Source: Methylocystis sp. SC2 (GTDB lineage Bacteria > Pseudomonadota > Alphaproteobacteria > Rhizobiales > Beijerinckiaceae). From it: a stretch of DNA of 64,000 nt. The notes beneath the pieces are model-generated. The model was given only the letters and a program-made list of their open reading frames with translations, ran no database searches and was not told the origin of the DNA. The position numbers and the translations under genes are program-made. The DNA lies in assembly GCF_000304315.1 (NCBI RefSeq), contig NC_018485.1:1086501-1150500 (forward strand). Reading direction: 5' to 3'. Below are positions 41,322 through 51,493 of this stretch, one piece after another; position 1 is the stretch's first letter; each line of letters begins with the position of its first letter.

Positions 41322-43274
41322 CTACCCCCGCAGATCCGGCGGCGTCGCTTCCTCCGCCAGCCGCTTCAACGCCTCATCGAGCGGCAGCTGCGTCTGCGCC
41401 TGCGAGCCCAGCCGGCGCATCGAGATCGTGCGCTCGGCCGCTTCTTTCTTGCCGGCGACGAGCAGCACGGGGACCTTCGCGAGCGAATGTTCGCGCACCT
41501 TGTAGGTGATCTTCTCGTTGCGCGCGTCGACCTCCACCGCCAGCCCGAGCTTGCGCGCCGCGACGGCGATCTCATAGGCGTAGTCGTCGGCGTCCTGCGT
41601 GATCGTGCAGACGACGATCTGCAGCGGCGACAGCCATAACGGCAGATGTCCGGCGAAATGCTCGATCAGAATGCCGGTGAAGCGTTCGAGCGAACCGAAA
41701 ATCGCGCGATGGATCATCACCGGCGTCTTCTTCTCGCTGTCCGGGCCGATGTAATAGGCGCCAAAGCGCGACGGCAGGTTGAAGTCGACCTGCGTCGTGC
41801 CGCATTGCCACTCGCGGCCGATCGCGTCGCGCAGCGTATATTCGAATTTGGGGCCGTAGAACGCGCCCTCGCCCGGATTGATTCCCGTCTTGATGCGCCC
41901 GCCCGAGCCCGCTTCGATGTCGCTCAACACCCGCGTCATGATCGCCTCGGCCTCGTCCCAGGCCTCGTCGGAGCCGACGCGCTTTTCAGGACGCGTCGAG
42001 AGCTTCACGACGACTTCCTCGAAGCCGAAATCGGCGTAGGTCGACAGAATGAGGTCGTTGATCTTGAGACACTCCTCGGCCATCTGCTCTTGGGTGCAGA
42101 AGACATGCGCGTCGTCCTGCGTGAAGGCGCGCACGCGCAGCAGGCCATGCAACGCGCCGGAGGGCTCGTAGCGATGCACGACGCCGAACTCCGCCATGCG
42201 CAGCGGCAGATCGCGATAGGATTTGAGGCCATGTTTGAAGATCTGGATATGGCCCGGACAGTTCATCGGCTTGATCGCGTACAGCCGGTCCTCGTCGGTC
42301 TGTTCGCGCGCCGGCTGCGAGACGAACATGTTCTCGCGGAACCATTCCCAATGGCCGGACGTCTCCCAGAGCGTCTTGTCGAGGAGCAGCGGCGCGTTGA
42401 CTTCCTGATAGTCGGCCTTCAGGCGCCGGCGCATGTAGGAGATGACGTTCTGGAACAGCGCCCAGCCCTTCGGGTGCCAGAAGATCGCGCCGGGACCTTC
42501 CTCCTGAAAATGGAAGAGGTCCATCTCGCGCCCGAGTCGCCGGTGGTCGCGTCGCTCAGCTTCCTCGAGCCGGTGCAGATAGGCGTCGAGCTCCTCCTGC
42601 GTCGCCCAGGCGGTGCCGTAAATGCGCGACAGCATCGGATTATTATGATCGCCGCGCCAATAGGCGCCGGCGACCTTCATCAGCTTGAAGGCCGTGCCGA
42701 CCTTGCCGACCGAAGGCAAATGCGGACCGCGACAGAGATCGAGCCACTGGCCCTGCTTATAGATCGAGAGCGGCTCGTCGGATTTGATCGCGTCGATGAG
42801 CTCGCCCTTGAAAATCTCGCCCTTGGTTAGAAACCATTGCTTGGCGTCGTCGCGATCCCAGACTTCACGCGTGATCTTGGCGTCGCGCGCGACGATCTCG
42901 CGCATCTTCTTCTCGATCGCCGGCAGGTCTTCGAGCGTGAACGGCTCGGCGCGGAAGAAATCGTAATAGAAGCCGTTCTCGATGACGGGTCCGATCGTCA
43001 CCTGCGTGCCGGGATAGAGCTCCTGCACGGCTTCCGCCAGCACATGCGCGGCGTCGTGCCGAATGAGATCGAGCACGCGCGGATCTTCGCGCGTGACAAA
43101 TTCGATGTTCGCGTCGCGCGCGATCGGCAGCGCCAGATCGACGAGCGCGCCGTCGAGCGTCATGGCGACGCTGCGCTTGGCGAGAGAGGGAGAGATGCTT
43201 TTGGCGATGTCGACGCCCGAAACGCCGGGCTCGAACTGACGGGACGCCCCGTCGGGGAAGGTGACCGCTATCAT
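41322..43274 (-). CDS. thrS: Threonyl-tRNA synthetase
   Basis: A 650-residue class II aminoacyl-tRNA synthetase. The N-terminal TGS domain covers about residues 1-60, then the editing domain with [17 protein letters not shown], the catalytic core with motif 2 around [20 protein letters not shown] and the zinc-site [17 protein letters not shown], motif 3 [16 protein letters not shown], and the anticodon domain to the end. The length is normal. It loads threonine on tRNA-Thr. A tRNA-Arg gene lies upstream on the same strand. No T-box or leader hairpin was recognised. Confidence 0.96.
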   Translation of the reverse strand: MIAVTFPDGASRQFEPGVSGVDIAKSISPSLAKRSVAMTLDGALVDLALPIARDANIEFVTREDPRVLDLIRHDAAHVLAEAVQELYPGTQVTIGPVIENGFYYDFFRAEPFTLEDLPAIEKKMREIVARDAKITREVWDRDDAKQWFLTKGEIFKGELIDAIKSDEPLSIYKQGQWLDLCRGPHLPSVGKVGTAFKLMKVAGAYWRGDHNNPMLSRIYGTAWATQEELDAYLHRLEEAERRDHRRLGREMDLFHFQEEGPGAIFWHPKGWALFQNVISYMRRRLKADYQEVNAPLLLDKTLWETSGHWEWFRENMFVSQPAREQTDEDRLYAIKPMNCPGHIQIFKHGLKSYRDLPLRMAEFGVVHRYEPSGALHGLLRVRAFTQDDAHVFCTQEQMAEECLKINDLILSTYADFGFEEVVVKLSTRPEKRVGSDEAWDEAEAIMTRVLSDIEAGSGGRIKTGINPGEGAFYGPKFEYTLRDAIGREWQCGTTQVDFNLPSRFGAYYIGPDSEKKTPVMIHRAIFGSLERFTGILIEHFAGHLPLWLSPLQIVVCTITQDADDYAYEIAVAARKLGLAVEVDARNEKITYKVREHSLAKVPVLLVAGKKEAAERTISMRRLGSQAQTQLPLDEALKRLAEEATPPDLRG

Positions 43275-43405
43275 CTTGCGCTCCTGACGCGCTCAGTCGC
43301 CGATACGAGTCGACGTAAGTCGCTAGGGATGGACAGACGCTTTCATAGCGCGCGTCGCGCGCGGGCGCAATCGTGGCGCGCGTGTGCTTCGAGGTGAAAA
43401 AGAAC

Positions 43406-43482
43406 TGGCGCGCCCGAAAGGATTCGAACCTCTGACCCCCAGATTCGTAGTCTGGTGCTCTATCCAGCTGAGCTACGGGCGC
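43406..43482 (-). tRNA. tRNA-Arg (ACG)
   Basis: On the minus strand GCGCCCGTAGCTCAGCTGGA starts the gene; the acceptor 3' strand CGGGCGC, discriminator G and encoded CCA end it (77 bases). The anticodon loop CTACGAA gives ACG, expected to be edited to ICG, which reads CGU/CGC/CGA. Confidence 0.95.
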
Positions 43483-43643
43483 CTGCTTCGCCATAGACCC
43501 CGTGCGTTGGACGGGCCATGGCGACGTGTCGGCTCGTTTAGCGGCTAGCGGCGCGAATGGCAATAGCGCATCTACTTTGCCGCCGAGCGGCCTTGCGTCG
43601 ACCGCGCAAGCATTTAGATAAAAGGCTCTAAGTGGGATTGCTA

Positions 43644-44411
43644 ATGGAAACGTTCCTGTCGGACGGCGTCGAGATAGCCTATGTGGATTTCGAGCCTTTA
43701 ACGGAAGATCGCGGCGAACCGATCGTCCTCGTGCATGGCTTCGCCTCGACCCATGCTGTGAACTGGCTGTTCACGCAATGGGTCAAGACGCTGACCGAAG
43801 ACGGCCGCCGCGTCATTGTCTTCGACAACCGCGGGCATGGTCGCTCGGCCAAGCTGTACGATCCGGCGCAATATAGTCTCGACCTGATGGCCGCCGACGT
43901 CGTGCATCTGCTCGACCATCTGTCGATCCCACGCGCCGACGTCATGGGCTATTCGCTCGGCGGACGCATCGGCGCGGTGCTGGCGCTGACCGCGCCCGAG
44001 CGCGTGCGCTCCTTGATCCTCGGCGGCATCGGCGAAAATCTCATCGAGAACTCCGGCCTGCCGCGCGGTCTCGCCGAAGCCATGGAGATCGAGCGCATCG
44101 AGGACATTGATGATTCGACGCTCAAGATCTTTCGCGGCTTCGCCGAATCCACCCGCAGCGATCTCGCCGCCCTCGCCGCCTGCGTGCGCGGCGCCCGCAA
44201 GTCCGTCGAGCCTGAGCTGCTCGCGCGCATCACCGCGCCGGTGCTGATCTGCGTCGGCACGCGCGACGACGTCGCGGGCGACCCGCTCCCGCTCGCCGAG
44301 TTCTTCCCCAACGCCCGCGTGGTCGACATTCCCGGCCGCGATCACAACCGGGCCGTCGGCGACAGAATATATAAGCAGGCGGTGCTGGAGTTTCTGGATA
44401 CGCGGCCTTAA
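43644..44411 (+). CDS. Alpha/beta hydrolase
   Basis: A 255-residue alpha/beta-fold hydrolase: oxyanion region IVLVHGFASTHAVNW, nucleophile elbow VMGYSLGGRIGAV (serine), acid in LICVGTRDDVAGD, and the histidine in GRDHNRAVGD. The full Ser-Asp-His triad is present. The substrate is unknown; the family includes esterases and haloperoxidase-like enzymes. ATG 43644 (METFLSDGVEIAY) is chosen; an in-frame GTG at 43632 is the alternative. cysE follows 72 bases downstream in the same direction. Confidence 0.87.
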   Translation: METFLSDGVEIAYVDFEPLTEDRGEPIVLVHGFASTHAVNWLFTQWVKTLTEDGRRVIVFDNRGHGRSAKLYDPAQYSLDLMAADVVHLLDHLSIPRADVMGYSLGGRIGAVLALTAPERVRSLILGGIGENLIENSGLPRGLAEAMEIERIEDIDDSTLKIFRGFAESTRSDLAALAACVRGARKSVEPELLARITAPVLICVGTRDDVAGDPLPLAEFFPNARVVDIPGRDHNRAVGDRIYKQAVLEFLDTRP

Positions 44412-44483
44412 CGGCCGCCGGCGGGGCCCCCGTGCTATTCTGCAAGCGCTCCGCTATGTAACTGCCAGACCAAGGAGGGGCGG

Positions 44484-45323
44484 ATGGGCGCCGAAACGCG
44501 CGAATCTGGCGCGAAAATCATCGATTTCGCCCAGAATGATCCTTTGTTAGCGCGCCTGCGCGTGGAGGCGGAGGACGTGCTGCGCCGCGAGCCGGAGCTC
44601 GGCGGCTTCCTGCATCCGGCGATCCTCTCGCAGAACGGCGTCTTGGGAGTGGTCGCGCATCGCGTGGCGCAGCGCCTCGACCGGCCGGAGGCGCCCTATA
44701 TCGCCATCCGCCAGGCGTTCGAAGAATGCGCCGCGCGCGAACCGGGACTGGTCGAGGCGTTCCGCGCCGACCTGCTCGCCGTGTTGGAGCGCGATCCCGC
44801 CTGCACAAGGCTGATCGAGCCGGCGCTGTATTTCAAAGGCTTCCATGCGCTGCAGACCTATCGTCTGGCGCATTGGCTGTGGAAGAACGGCCGCAGCGAC
44901 TTCGCCCTGATCCTGCAGAGCCTGTCCTCGCAAACCTTCCAGGTCGACATCCACCCGGCGGCCGTGATCGGCAAAAGCATCTTCATCGACCACGCGACCG
45001 GACTTGTCATCGGCGCGACCAGCGTCGTCGAAGATGAAGTCTCGATGCTGCATGGCGTGACGTTAGGGGGCACCGGCAAGGCGCGCGGCGACCGCCATCC
45101 GAAGGTCAGGCGCGGCGTGCTGATCGGCGCCGGCGCGAAGGTCCTCGGCAATATCGAAATCGGCCGCTGCGCCATGATCGCCGCGGGATCGGTCGTGCTC
45201 GACCCGGTGCCCGCCAACAAGACCGTCGCCGGGGTGCCGGCCCGCATCGTCGGCGACGCGCGCTGCGCCGAGCCGGCGCTTGCCATGGATCAGATGCTGG
45301 CCTATCTCGACGCCGGCATGTGA
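44484..45323 (+). CDS. cysE: Serine O-acetyltransferase
   Basis: A 279-residue CysE, which transfers acetyl from acetyl-CoA to serine, the first step of cysteine synthesis. The N-terminal helical domain is followed by a left-handed beta-helix with hexapeptide repeats from about residue 160: DIHPAAVIGKSIFIDHATG, VSMLHGVTLGGTGK, and GAKVLGNIEIGRCAMIAAGS. The catalytic histidines lie in FIDHATG and LHGVTLGG. AAGGAGG precedes the ATG. A membrane-anchored periplasmic protein gene starts 9 bases after its stop, so they are co-transcribed. Confidence 0.95.
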   Translation: MGAETRESGAKIIDFAQNDPLLARLRVEAEDVLRREPELGGFLHPAILSQNGVLGVVAHRVAQRLDRPEAPYIAIRQAFEECAAREPGLVEAFRADLLAVLERDPACTRLIEPALYFKGFHALQTYRLAHWLWKNGRSDFALILQSLSSQTFQVDIHPAAVIGKSIFIDHATGLVIGATSVVEDEVSMLHGVTLGGTGKARGDRHPKVRRGVLIGAGAKVLGNIEIGRCAMIAAGSVVLDPVPANKTVAGVPARIVGDARCAEPALAMDQMLAYLDAGM

Positions 45324-45332
45324 GGGGCGGGG

Positions 45333-45965
45333 TTGACCTTGAGCAGAATTTTACTGGGCATTGCGCTCGTTTTCATCGCGGCGTCGTTGCTGTCGCCCCG
45401 CGCCGCCACGGCCGCCGGCTGGCATTATTACGATCCGGAATGTCCGATCGATCTTGGCGGCAATGAACTTGGCGGCAAGGATGTTGGCGGCAAGTCGATG
45501 AAATTCGTCGCCATGCAGCCCAAGAAGAACGTCGACCGGGAATGCGTCGCGCTGCCGGACGTCGGCCCCAGCGTCATCGTGCTCGACGCCGCCGACGCTG
45601 AATTGCGCGACATGAATTGGGACATCCGCATCCTGCGCGGCAAGGGGCCGAAAGGCGAGGCCGACCCCGAAGCCGACGTCGTCGGCCGCCTGCCGGTGCA
45701 GAAATTTCGCAACGGCATGGTGAATTTCGACCAGAATTTCAAGGAGCCCGGCGAATACGTGCTTTACGCGAAGCTGACGAGCGACGACGGCGCGAAAAGT
45801 TTTGAGGGCCGGCATCCGTTCTCGGTCGGCCTCGTCACCGACGAGGAACTTTACCTCTACATCGCCTTCGGCGTTTTCGTCATTGTCGCCGGCGGCGTCG
45901 CCTTCACGCTGTGGCGCCAGGGCAAGCTAGGATTTAAGATTCCGGATTTTTCCAAGACGGATTGA
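45333..45965 (+). CDS. Membrane-anchored periplasmic protein of unknown function
   Basis: I do not recognise this 210-residue protein. It has a signal peptide (LLGIALVFIAASLLSPRAATA), a periplasmic domain of about 145 residues that looks beta-rich (PSVIVLDAADAELRDMNWDI, EYVLYAKLTSDDGAKSF), and one C-terminal helix (LYLYIAFGVFVIVAGGVAFTLW) with a short basic tail, so it hangs in the periplasm from the inner membrane. Features of note: mature N-terminus GWHYYDPECPID, a Gly-rich turn GGNELGGKDVGGK, MKFVAM, and a second cysteine. It starts at TTG 45333, 9 bases after cysE. The layout resembles PmoD/AmoD copper proteins, but I cannot show homology. Confidence 0.75.
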   Translation: MTLSRILLGIALVFIAASLLSPRAATAAGWHYYDPECPIDLGGNELGGKDVGGKSMKFVAMQPKKNVDRECVALPDVGPSVIVLDAADAELRDMNWDIRILRGKGPKGEADPEADVVGRLPVQKFRNGMVNFDQNFKEPGEYVLYAKLTSDDGAKSFEGRHPFSVGLVTDEELYLYIAFGVFVIVAGGVAFTLWRQGKLGFKIPDFSKTD

Positions 45966-46399
45966 GCTTCCCGCGGAACGCTTGGAAGCGCCCCCTCCCC
46001 AACGCTCGGCCGCGCTTCGCGCGGGAGAGGGGGCAGATTGCACGCGTTATGAAGATTCCTGCACGTAAACCGCGACGGCTTTCACCAGCTCGTCGATCTC
46101 CGCGCATGAACGGTCATCCAACTACTCGGGACGTTTTCCCAACCGCGCCGAGAAATTTTCATTTTCGCAAGTCATGGATTGATTTGCCGATAGCGTATCG
46201 GTAGAGAGCGGCATTGTGTCCACAGGAGTTGCCCCTAAGGACAACTAGGTCACTACTTGATAAACCTACACGGCGCTGGCCAAATCATTCCGGGTCTCCA
46301 CTCCGGAACGATTAGACGTCGCTTAAACTGGCATCGAGACTGTCGCTTCAAGAAGTCAGGTGATCGCAGATACGTTCACTTTTTCAGGTTTAACCTCCA
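45966..46399. other. Intergenic stretch with palindromes
   Basis: A 434-base gap. Its left end has an imperfect inverted repeat CCCCCTCCCC...GGGAGAGGGGG (45989-46033) of the REP/terminator kind. The right part is clearly more AT-rich than the rest of the window and contains a perfect hairpin TTCCGG-(9)-CCGGAA at 46288-46308, about 90 bases before the glycosyltransferase start. No gene was found. Confidence 0.5.
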
Positions 46400-47830
46400 A
46401 TGTTTGAGGCCAGCGTGACAATTGCGCAACGTGATCACCGCAAAGTTGTTGGCTATTTGCGCTGTCAGTTTGAAGCGGAAAGGCGCCATAAGCTCGAGGC
46501 TCAAAAAGTAGACACGACGTATGACGTCGATCCAATTACGCGCGGCGCCTATCGTAAGATGCTGGAGCTGTACTGGACATTATCACGAGTGCTTGCTCCG
46601 CAACGTCGCACGTCTCCCGCGGCCCAAGTTGAAGAGGAAGCCCCACGGCCGGCCCCGCAGCAACAGTTCCCGCTCATTACGAGCGCGCCCGGGGACCAGC
46701 CATGCATATACGTTGATGTCAGTGACACCAAATTTTTCGACAAAGTAACCGGTATTCAACGCGTTGTCGGCGAGACCGCTCATCACGTCACGGAACTGGG
46801 AAACGGCCAACCGGTCCAGATTCGCGGGGGACTCATACTAGCCGAAATAGAAGGAGTGATGGGCAGGATCGAAGCGCGTCCTGGCGATATACTCCTGTTA
46901 CTAGACGCTGGCTGGAACAATGTGGACAATTATGCGCACGCCATCAACTCCTTCAGAGAAAAAGGCGGCGCTGTCGTAGCGGGCGTTTATGATCTTTTTC
47001 CAGTCCTCTATCCGACGTTATATGGGCCCGAACTCGTGATCGCCTTTGAAACTTGGCTCAGCGAAGTCGTCTCCCGGAGCGATGCGGTCGTTGCAATTTC
47101 TCGGAGTTCCGCGAAGTGCTATGCCGAATATGCAATGATGCGATACAAATGGTGCAGGAGCCAAAAAATCGGCTGGTGGCGGCTGGGCGCCAATCTATCG
47201 GCTGAAACCTCCAGCGAACCAGGCGCAGCCGCAATCGAAATCGCGGCGCAAGGCCCGTTTTTTCTCTGCGTCGGCACAGTCGAGGCGCGCAAAGGCTATC
47301 CGGTCGCTATCGAGGCTTTCGAACGTCTTTGGGCCGACAACATAGACGTCAACCTTGTCATTGTTGGCAGACCCGGGTGGAACGCCCGGGCGTTTGAACA
47401 GCGCTTGCGGCAGCATGAGGAAAGGGGACGGCGTCTGTTCTGGCTAGAGGACGCGAGTGACGCGGATTTGCGCCACTTTTACCGCGAGACGTGCGCGGCC
47501 GTATTCACGACCTTCGCCGAAGGCTTTGGTTTGCCTTTGGTGGAGGCCGCACAATGCGGCGCCCCCGTCATCGCCAGCGACATCCCCCAGTTTCGCGAGC
47601 TTGGCGGCTCGGATGTGCGCTATTTCGATCTCCTTGATTCCGCGAGCCTCGTAGAGGCCCTCATGCAAGCGCTCTCAGACGAGAAACGGCCGCCTCGCGT
47701 CGAGACTCTTACATGGCGAGAATCTACGATCGAATTGATCGGGCTGCTGCGCTCTGGCGCTTACCAGATGGACGTCTCTGAAATCTGGCGTGACATAGCC
47801 ATGGCCGGACTGGCGGCCGCCACGAAATGA
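46400..47830 (+). CDS. Glycosyltransferase, GT-B fold (group 1)
   Basis: A 476-residue protein. The C-terminal two thirds are a GT4-type glycosyltransferase: GPFFLCVGTVEARKGYPVAI, NLVIVGRPGWNARA, and the donor-binding FTTFAEGFGLPLVEAAQCGA with the E-x7-E pattern, then PVIASDIPQFRELGG. The N-terminal 100 residues are a helical, Pro-rich extension not typical of the family (VDTTYDVDPITRGAYRKMLE). Base use is more AT-rich than the neighbours, and the gene stands alone between long gaps, hinting at horizontal transfer. The sugar and acceptor are unknown; surface polysaccharide synthesis is likely. There is no strong ribosome site at ATG 46400. Confidence 0.85.
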   Translation: MFEASVTIAQRDHRKVVGYLRCQFEAERRHKLEAQKVDTTYDVDPITRGAYRKMLELYWTLSRVLAPQRRTSPAAQVEEEAPRPAPQQQFPLITSAPGDQPCIYVDVSDTKFFDKVTGIQRVVGETAHHVTELGNGQPVQIRGGLILAEIEGVMGRIEARPGDILLLLDAGWNNVDNYAHAINSFREKGGAVVAGVYDLFPVLYPTLYGPELVIAFETWLSEVVSRSDAVVAISRSSAKCYAEYAMMRYKWCRSQKIGWWRLGANLSAETSSEPGAAAIEIAAQGPFFLCVGTVEARKGYPVAIEAFERLWADNIDVNLVIVGRPGWNARAFEQRLRQHEERGRRLFWLEDASDADLRHFYRETCAAVFTTFAEGFGLPLVEAAQCGAPVIASDIPQFRELGGSDVRYFDLLDSASLVEALMQALSDEKRPPRVETLTWRESTIELIGLLRSGAYQMDVSEIWRDIAMAGLAAATK

Positions 47831-47895
47831 GCTGACCGGGCAGCCCATCATCCGCTCAGCTCATCATCAGAGCAGCCGGCCAACACAAATTACCC

Positions 47896-50163
47896 TCACC
47901 CAAACCGATTATTCCTCGGAAAGCCGCGCGGCGGCAATCGTCCCGCTTCGGCGCGGTGGCCGATCCAGTCCTTCAGTTCCGTTTTGTCGATGGTGAAGAC
48001 CCGGGCGGAGGCGTCGGTCCAGGTCAGACCGTCCTTCAATGCGAAAACCTTCGCGTCCGAGACGCCGCCGTCCTTGTAGCGCTGCATGCGCACGCCCTTG
48101 CCGCGCGCCATGCGCGGCGCTTCGCTCAAGGGAAACACCAGCAGCTTTCGGTTCTCGCCGATGATCGCGATCGTGTCGCCCTGCGCCGGCGTCACGATCT
48201 TCAATCTCGACGGCGGCTCCACGTTGAGCGCCGCGCGCCCCTTGCGCGTTGACGACAAGAGATCGTCTTCGCTCACGACGAAGCCGCGTCCGTCATTCGT
48301 CACCAGCAGCAGCGCTTCGCCCGCAACATGCGGCAGAACGGCGACGACCTCGGCGCCCTCCTCGATCTCGGCGAAAAGCCGGATCGGCTCGCCATGTCCG
48401 CGCCCGCCGGGAAGTTTCGAGGCCTCCAAAGTATAGGCCTTGCCGTTCGACGCGAGCGCCAGGATTTTCGACGTCGTCTGCGCGAAGAATGACGCGGCGA
48501 GCGCATCGTCGCCCTTGAACTGCAGGCTCGAGAGATCCTGCACATGCCCCTTGAGCGCGCGAATCCAGCCCTTCTGCGAGACGACGATCGTCACCGGCTC
48601 GCGCTCGATCATCGCCTCGGCAAGGTCGAGATCGATCGCCTCGGGCGCATCTTCGAAACTCGTGCGCCTTTTGCCGATCGGCGTCTGCGGACCATAGGTT
48701 TTTTTGAGTTCGCGCACCTGCCAGGCGATGGTCTTCCACTGCTTGTCCTCGTCGGCGAGCAGCGCCTCGATGTCCTTGCGCTCGGCCGAGAGCTCGCTGA
48801 GCTCTTTCTTCAGCTCCATTTCTTCGAGCCTCCGCAGAGCGCGCAGCCGCGTGTCGAGAATATATTCGACCTGAAGATCGGTCAGCTTGAACGCCTTTTT
48901 CAATTCCCCCTTGGCGTCATCCTCTTCGCGGATGATGCGGATCACCTCATCGAGATTGAGAAAGACGATGACCATGCCTTCCAACTGCTCGATGCGCCGT
49001 ACGATCGCCGCGAGTCTGTGGCGCGAGCGGCGCTGCAGCACGGTCCGGCGATGGTCGAGCCATTGCCGCAGCGCATCGTCGAGCGAAACGACGCGCGGCG
49101 TGACGCCGTCGACGAGCACATTCATGTTCATCGTAAAGCGCGTTTCGAGTTCGGAGAGCTTGAACAATGTCTCCATCATCAGCGCCGCATCGACCGTGCG
49201 CGCACGCGGCTCGAAAACGATGCGCACGTCTTCGGCCGATTCATCGCGCACATCGGCGACGAGCGGCAGTTTGCGCTCGGAGATGAGTTCGGCGAGCCGT
49301 TCGATGAGCCGCGACTTCTGCACGCCGTAGGGGATTTCCGTCACGACGGCGACCCAGCCGCCGCGCGGCAGCTCCTCCTTCCTCCAGCGCGCGCGCACAC
49401 GAAACGAGCCGCGCCCGGTGCGATAGGTCTCGATGATCTCGTCGCGTCTGTCGACGACAATGCCGCCCGTCGGAAAATCCGGCCCCTGCACGAAGGTCAG
49501 CAGCTGTTCGGCGGTCGCCTTGCGGTGAGAGATGAGATAGAGCGCCGCGTCGCACAGCTCGGCGAGATTATGCGGCGGGATCGACGTCGCCATGCCGACG
49601 GCGATCCCCTGTGCGCCATTGGCGAGCAGATTGGGCAGCGCCGACGGCAGCACCACCGGCTCCTTCTCCTCGCCGGAATAGTTGGGAATGAAGTCGATCG
49701 CGTCTTCGTCGATGCCTTCCAGAAGAGAGCGCGCGACCGCCGTCATGCGCGCCTCGGTATAGCGATAGGCGGCCGCCGAATCGCCGTCGACATTGCCGAA
49801 ATTGCCCTGCCCGTCGACGAGCGGATAGCGCGAGGAGAAGTCCTGCGCGAGGCGCACCAGCGCGTCATAGATCGCCTGGTCGCCATGCGGGTGAAACGAG
49901 CCCATCACGTCGCCGACGATCTTTGCGCATTTCTTGAACGGCGCGCCGGGGTCGAGGCGAAGAATATGCATGCCGTAAAGGATGCGGCGGTGCACGGGTT
50001 TAAGCCCGTCGCGGGCGTCGGGCAGCGCGCGGCCGGTGATGGTCGAAAGCGCGTAGCGCAGATAGCGCTCCTCGAGCGCCTCGCGCAGATCGACCGGCGC
50101 AATCACGCTAACGTCGCTTGCGCTCTTGCCTTTTCCGCTTCCCCCGCCGCCTTTTTGCGCCAT
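47896..50163 (-). CDS. parC: DNA topoisomerase IV subunit A
   Basis: A 755-residue type IIA topoisomerase A subunit, which with ParE unlinks replicated chromosomes. The N-terminal part shows [40 protein letters not shown], and the active-site tyrosine in [14 protein letters not shown] at about residue 122. The C-terminal beta-propeller is short, as in ParC rather than GyrA, and the GyrA box of gyrase is absent. A Gly/Lys/Ser-rich leader ([14 protein letters not shown]) precedes the domain. The start is ATG 50163. Confidence 0.95.
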   Translation of the reverse strand: MAQKGGGGSGKGKSASDVSVIAPVDLREALEERYLRYALSTITGRALPDARDGLKPVHRRILYGMHILRLDPGAPFKKCAKIVGDVMGSFHPHGDQAIYDALVRLAQDFSSRYPLVDGQGNFGNVDGDSAAAYRYTEARMTAVARSLLEGIDEDAIDFIPNYSGEEKEPVVLPSALPNLLANGAQGIAVGMATSIPPHNLAELCDAALYLISHRKATAEQLLTFVQGPDFPTGGIVVDRRDEIIETYRTGRGSFRVRARWRKEELPRGGWVAVVTEIPYGVQKSRLIERLAELISERKLPLVADVRDESAEDVRIVFEPRARTVDAALMMETLFKLSELETRFTMNMNVLVDGVTPRVVSLDDALRQWLDHRRTVLQRRSRHRLAAIVRRIEQLEGMVIVFLNLDEVIRIIREEDDAKGELKKAFKLTDLQVEYILDTRLRALRRLEEMELKKELSELSAERKDIEALLADEDKQWKTIAWQVRELKKTYGPQTPIGKRRTSFEDAPEAIDLDLAEAMIEREPVTIVVSQKGWIRALKGHVQDLSSLQFKGDDALAASFFAQTTSKILALASNGKAYTLEASKLPGGRGHGEPIRLFAEIEEGAEVVAVLPHVAGEALLLVTNDGRGFVVSEDDLLSSTRKGRAALNVEPPSRLKIVTPAQGDTIAIIGENRKLLVFPLSEAPRMARGKGVRMQRYKDGGVSDAKVFALKDGLTWTDASARVFTIDKTELKDWIGHRAEAGRLPPRGFPRNNRFG

Positions 50164-50416
50164 GTCAAAAACCCGATTCTGCCTTTGTGATCGGTACTAT
50201 GGCCGCGGGGGCGTCGGCGCAAGCGAAGGATTTCGAGGCGGCTCTTTCGCTCTGCAAGCGCGTCGTCGACGCATCGACTACGTTTTATGCGGCATTGTAA
50301 CAAATAAGGTCTTGCAGACGTCGCGTTTCGTCCATTAGAAGGCTTGCGAAGCGATGGCGCGGATCGGCGCGGTCGAATTTTCGCCGGTTTTCCGCGGCTT
50401 TCAGAACATGGCGCCC

Positions 50417-50641
50417 ATGAAGAAACTGCTTTCGTCGCTCATCGCCGCGCTGCTCGTAACATCCGCCTCGTTCGCCTTGGATAGATCGCAAATGACGGTC
50501 GCCGGGTCGGCGGTCGCCGCGCGGGACCGCGCGGCTCAGCCGCGCGACGCCGACGAAGACATGCAGGCGCTCTGCCGCGAGGTGCTCGTCGACATCGATC
50601 AGGGCTACGGCGTCAGCAGCCATGAATCGCGTTATATCTGC
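50417..50641 (+). pseudogene. Superseded entry: see 50417-50659 (kept only to mark the hydrophobic start)
   Basis: This entry marks the portion of the small secreted protein up to the last codons before the repeat. It is not a separate gene and no sign of inactivation is seen; read the full entry for 50417-50659. Confidence 0.02.
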
Positions 50642-50659
50642 GGCGACAAGCGCCGCTAA
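50417..50659 (+). CDS. Small secreted protein with two cysteines
   Basis: An 80-residue protein with a clear signal peptide (KKLLSSLIAALLVTSASFA) and a mature part of about 60 residues, rich in Asp/Arg and carrying two cysteines (MQALCREVLVDID and SRYICGDKRR), which could form a disulphide. Start 50417 is chosen because the signal peptide begins there; ATG 50408 is a near alternative, and neither has a strong ribosome site. A half copy of the RIME-like repeat begins at its stop codon. No family recognised. Confidence 0.65.
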   Translation: MKKLLSSLIAALLVTSASFALDRSQMTVAGSAVAARDRAAQPRDADEDMQALCREVLVDIDQGYGVSSHESRYICGDKRR

Positions 50660-50722
50660 ACATTTTGAATTTAAGTGATTCCTAATCGATCGCATGAGTC
50701 CGTGCGATCGAGAGGCGCTCTA
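50659..50722. repeat. RIME-like intergenic element, half copy E
   Basis: Only the second part of the element at 12054 is present: ATTTTGAATTTAAGTGATTCC, then GATCGCATG-AGTC-CGTGCGATC and GAGAGGCGCTCTAAG. The stem is changed from ATCACATG/CATGTGAT to ATCGCATG/CGTGCGAT, keeping base pairing (compensatory change). Confidence 0.75.
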
Positions 50723-50754
50723 AGCGACTCGCCGACGCGTCCCCTGGTTTTTCC

Positions 50755-51486
50755 TCACGCCACGCGCAAAAGCGCGCCGACGTAAAGTTCGCGCGCCGCT
50801 GGCAGCGCGACGCCGCGCGGCTTGAGCACGTCGCGCGTCAGGAAATATCCGGTCAACCGGAACGCGGCGATGAGATCGGCCTGCTCCGCCACAATGCTCT
50901 CATGCTGAAGAAAGTCGGGATAAGGCAGGAGTTTGTCGCGCCACGGCGCGCCGGCGGCGCGACTCACCGCGCGGCCGGATTTCGGCGACACATAGGCGAG
51001 ATCGTCCCTCGCGCCGGTCAGCGCGCAGGCGTTGAGATCGAGCCCGAAGCCGAGCGCGCCGAGCAACGCAAGCTCGAATCGCGCCAACATCGTCGCGGCG
51101 CCTTCAGCGGCGCGAATGTCGCCGAACAGCGCCGCAATGGCGTCGGCCATTTCGAACAATTCCTCATGAGGATCGCGCTCGGGCAGCAGACGCAAAAGCG
51201 CGCAAAGCGAGGCGACGCCGTTGAGCGCCGCGGCGCGGTCCAGAAAATGCGCGGCGCGGGCGGCGAGCGGCTCGACCGTCAAGGCGCCGAGATGGTCCTC
51301 AAGACGCGCGCGCCATTGCACGACGACGAGATTGCCGGGCTGCAGAATCGGGCGAAGCCGGCGCGAGCGGCCGCCGCGAACGAGACCAAGATGCCGGCCG
51401 TGTCCGCGCGTCATCAGCTCGAGGATGACGGACGTTTCGCCATGCCGACGCGCGCCGAGAATGAGAGCGTCGTCGCGCCATTCCAT
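50755..51486 (-). CDS. recO: DNA repair protein RecO
   Basis: A 243-residue RecO with an N-terminal OB fold (MEWRDDALILGARRHGETSV, ILELMTRGHGRHLGLVRGG) and a helical C-terminal domain (LARFELALLGALGFGLDLNA). It loads RecA on SSB-coated single-stranded DNA together with RecR. It lies 8 bases downstream of the DUF1737 gene, which itself follows era, so the unit is pdxJ-side lepB-rnc-era-DUF1737-recO. Confidence 0.93.
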   Translation of the reverse strand: MEWRDDALILGARRHGETSVILELMTRGHGRHLGLVRGGRSRRLRPILQPGNLVVVQWRARLEDHLGALTVEPLAARAAHFLDRAAALNGVASLCALLRLLPERDPHEELFEMADAIAALFGDIRAAEGAATMLARFELALLGALGFGLDLNACALTGARDDLAYVSPKSGRAVSRAAGAPWRDKLLPYPDFLQHESIVAEQADLIAAFRLTGYFLTRDVLKPRGVALPAARELYVGALLRVA

Positions 51487-51493
51487 ATCAGGC

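Noticed and set aside
45333-45965. Firm call as PmoD
   Set aside because: Layout is similar, but the Cys-Met spacing needed for the PmoD copper site could not be matched from sequence, and no pmo genes are nearby.
48544-50190. Long open frame antisense to parC (548 codons)
   Set aside because: It mirrors the parC codons, is Arg/Asp/His-rich without any domain, and parC is unmistakable. Such antisense frames are usual in GC-rich DNA; similar ones opposite rsmB, folC, kup, thrS and mfnB-folB were dropped for the same reason.
50417-50641. Separate pseudogene entry within the small secreted protein
   Set aside because: The frame is intact to 50659; the extra entry in the feature list carries near-zero confidence and should be ignored.
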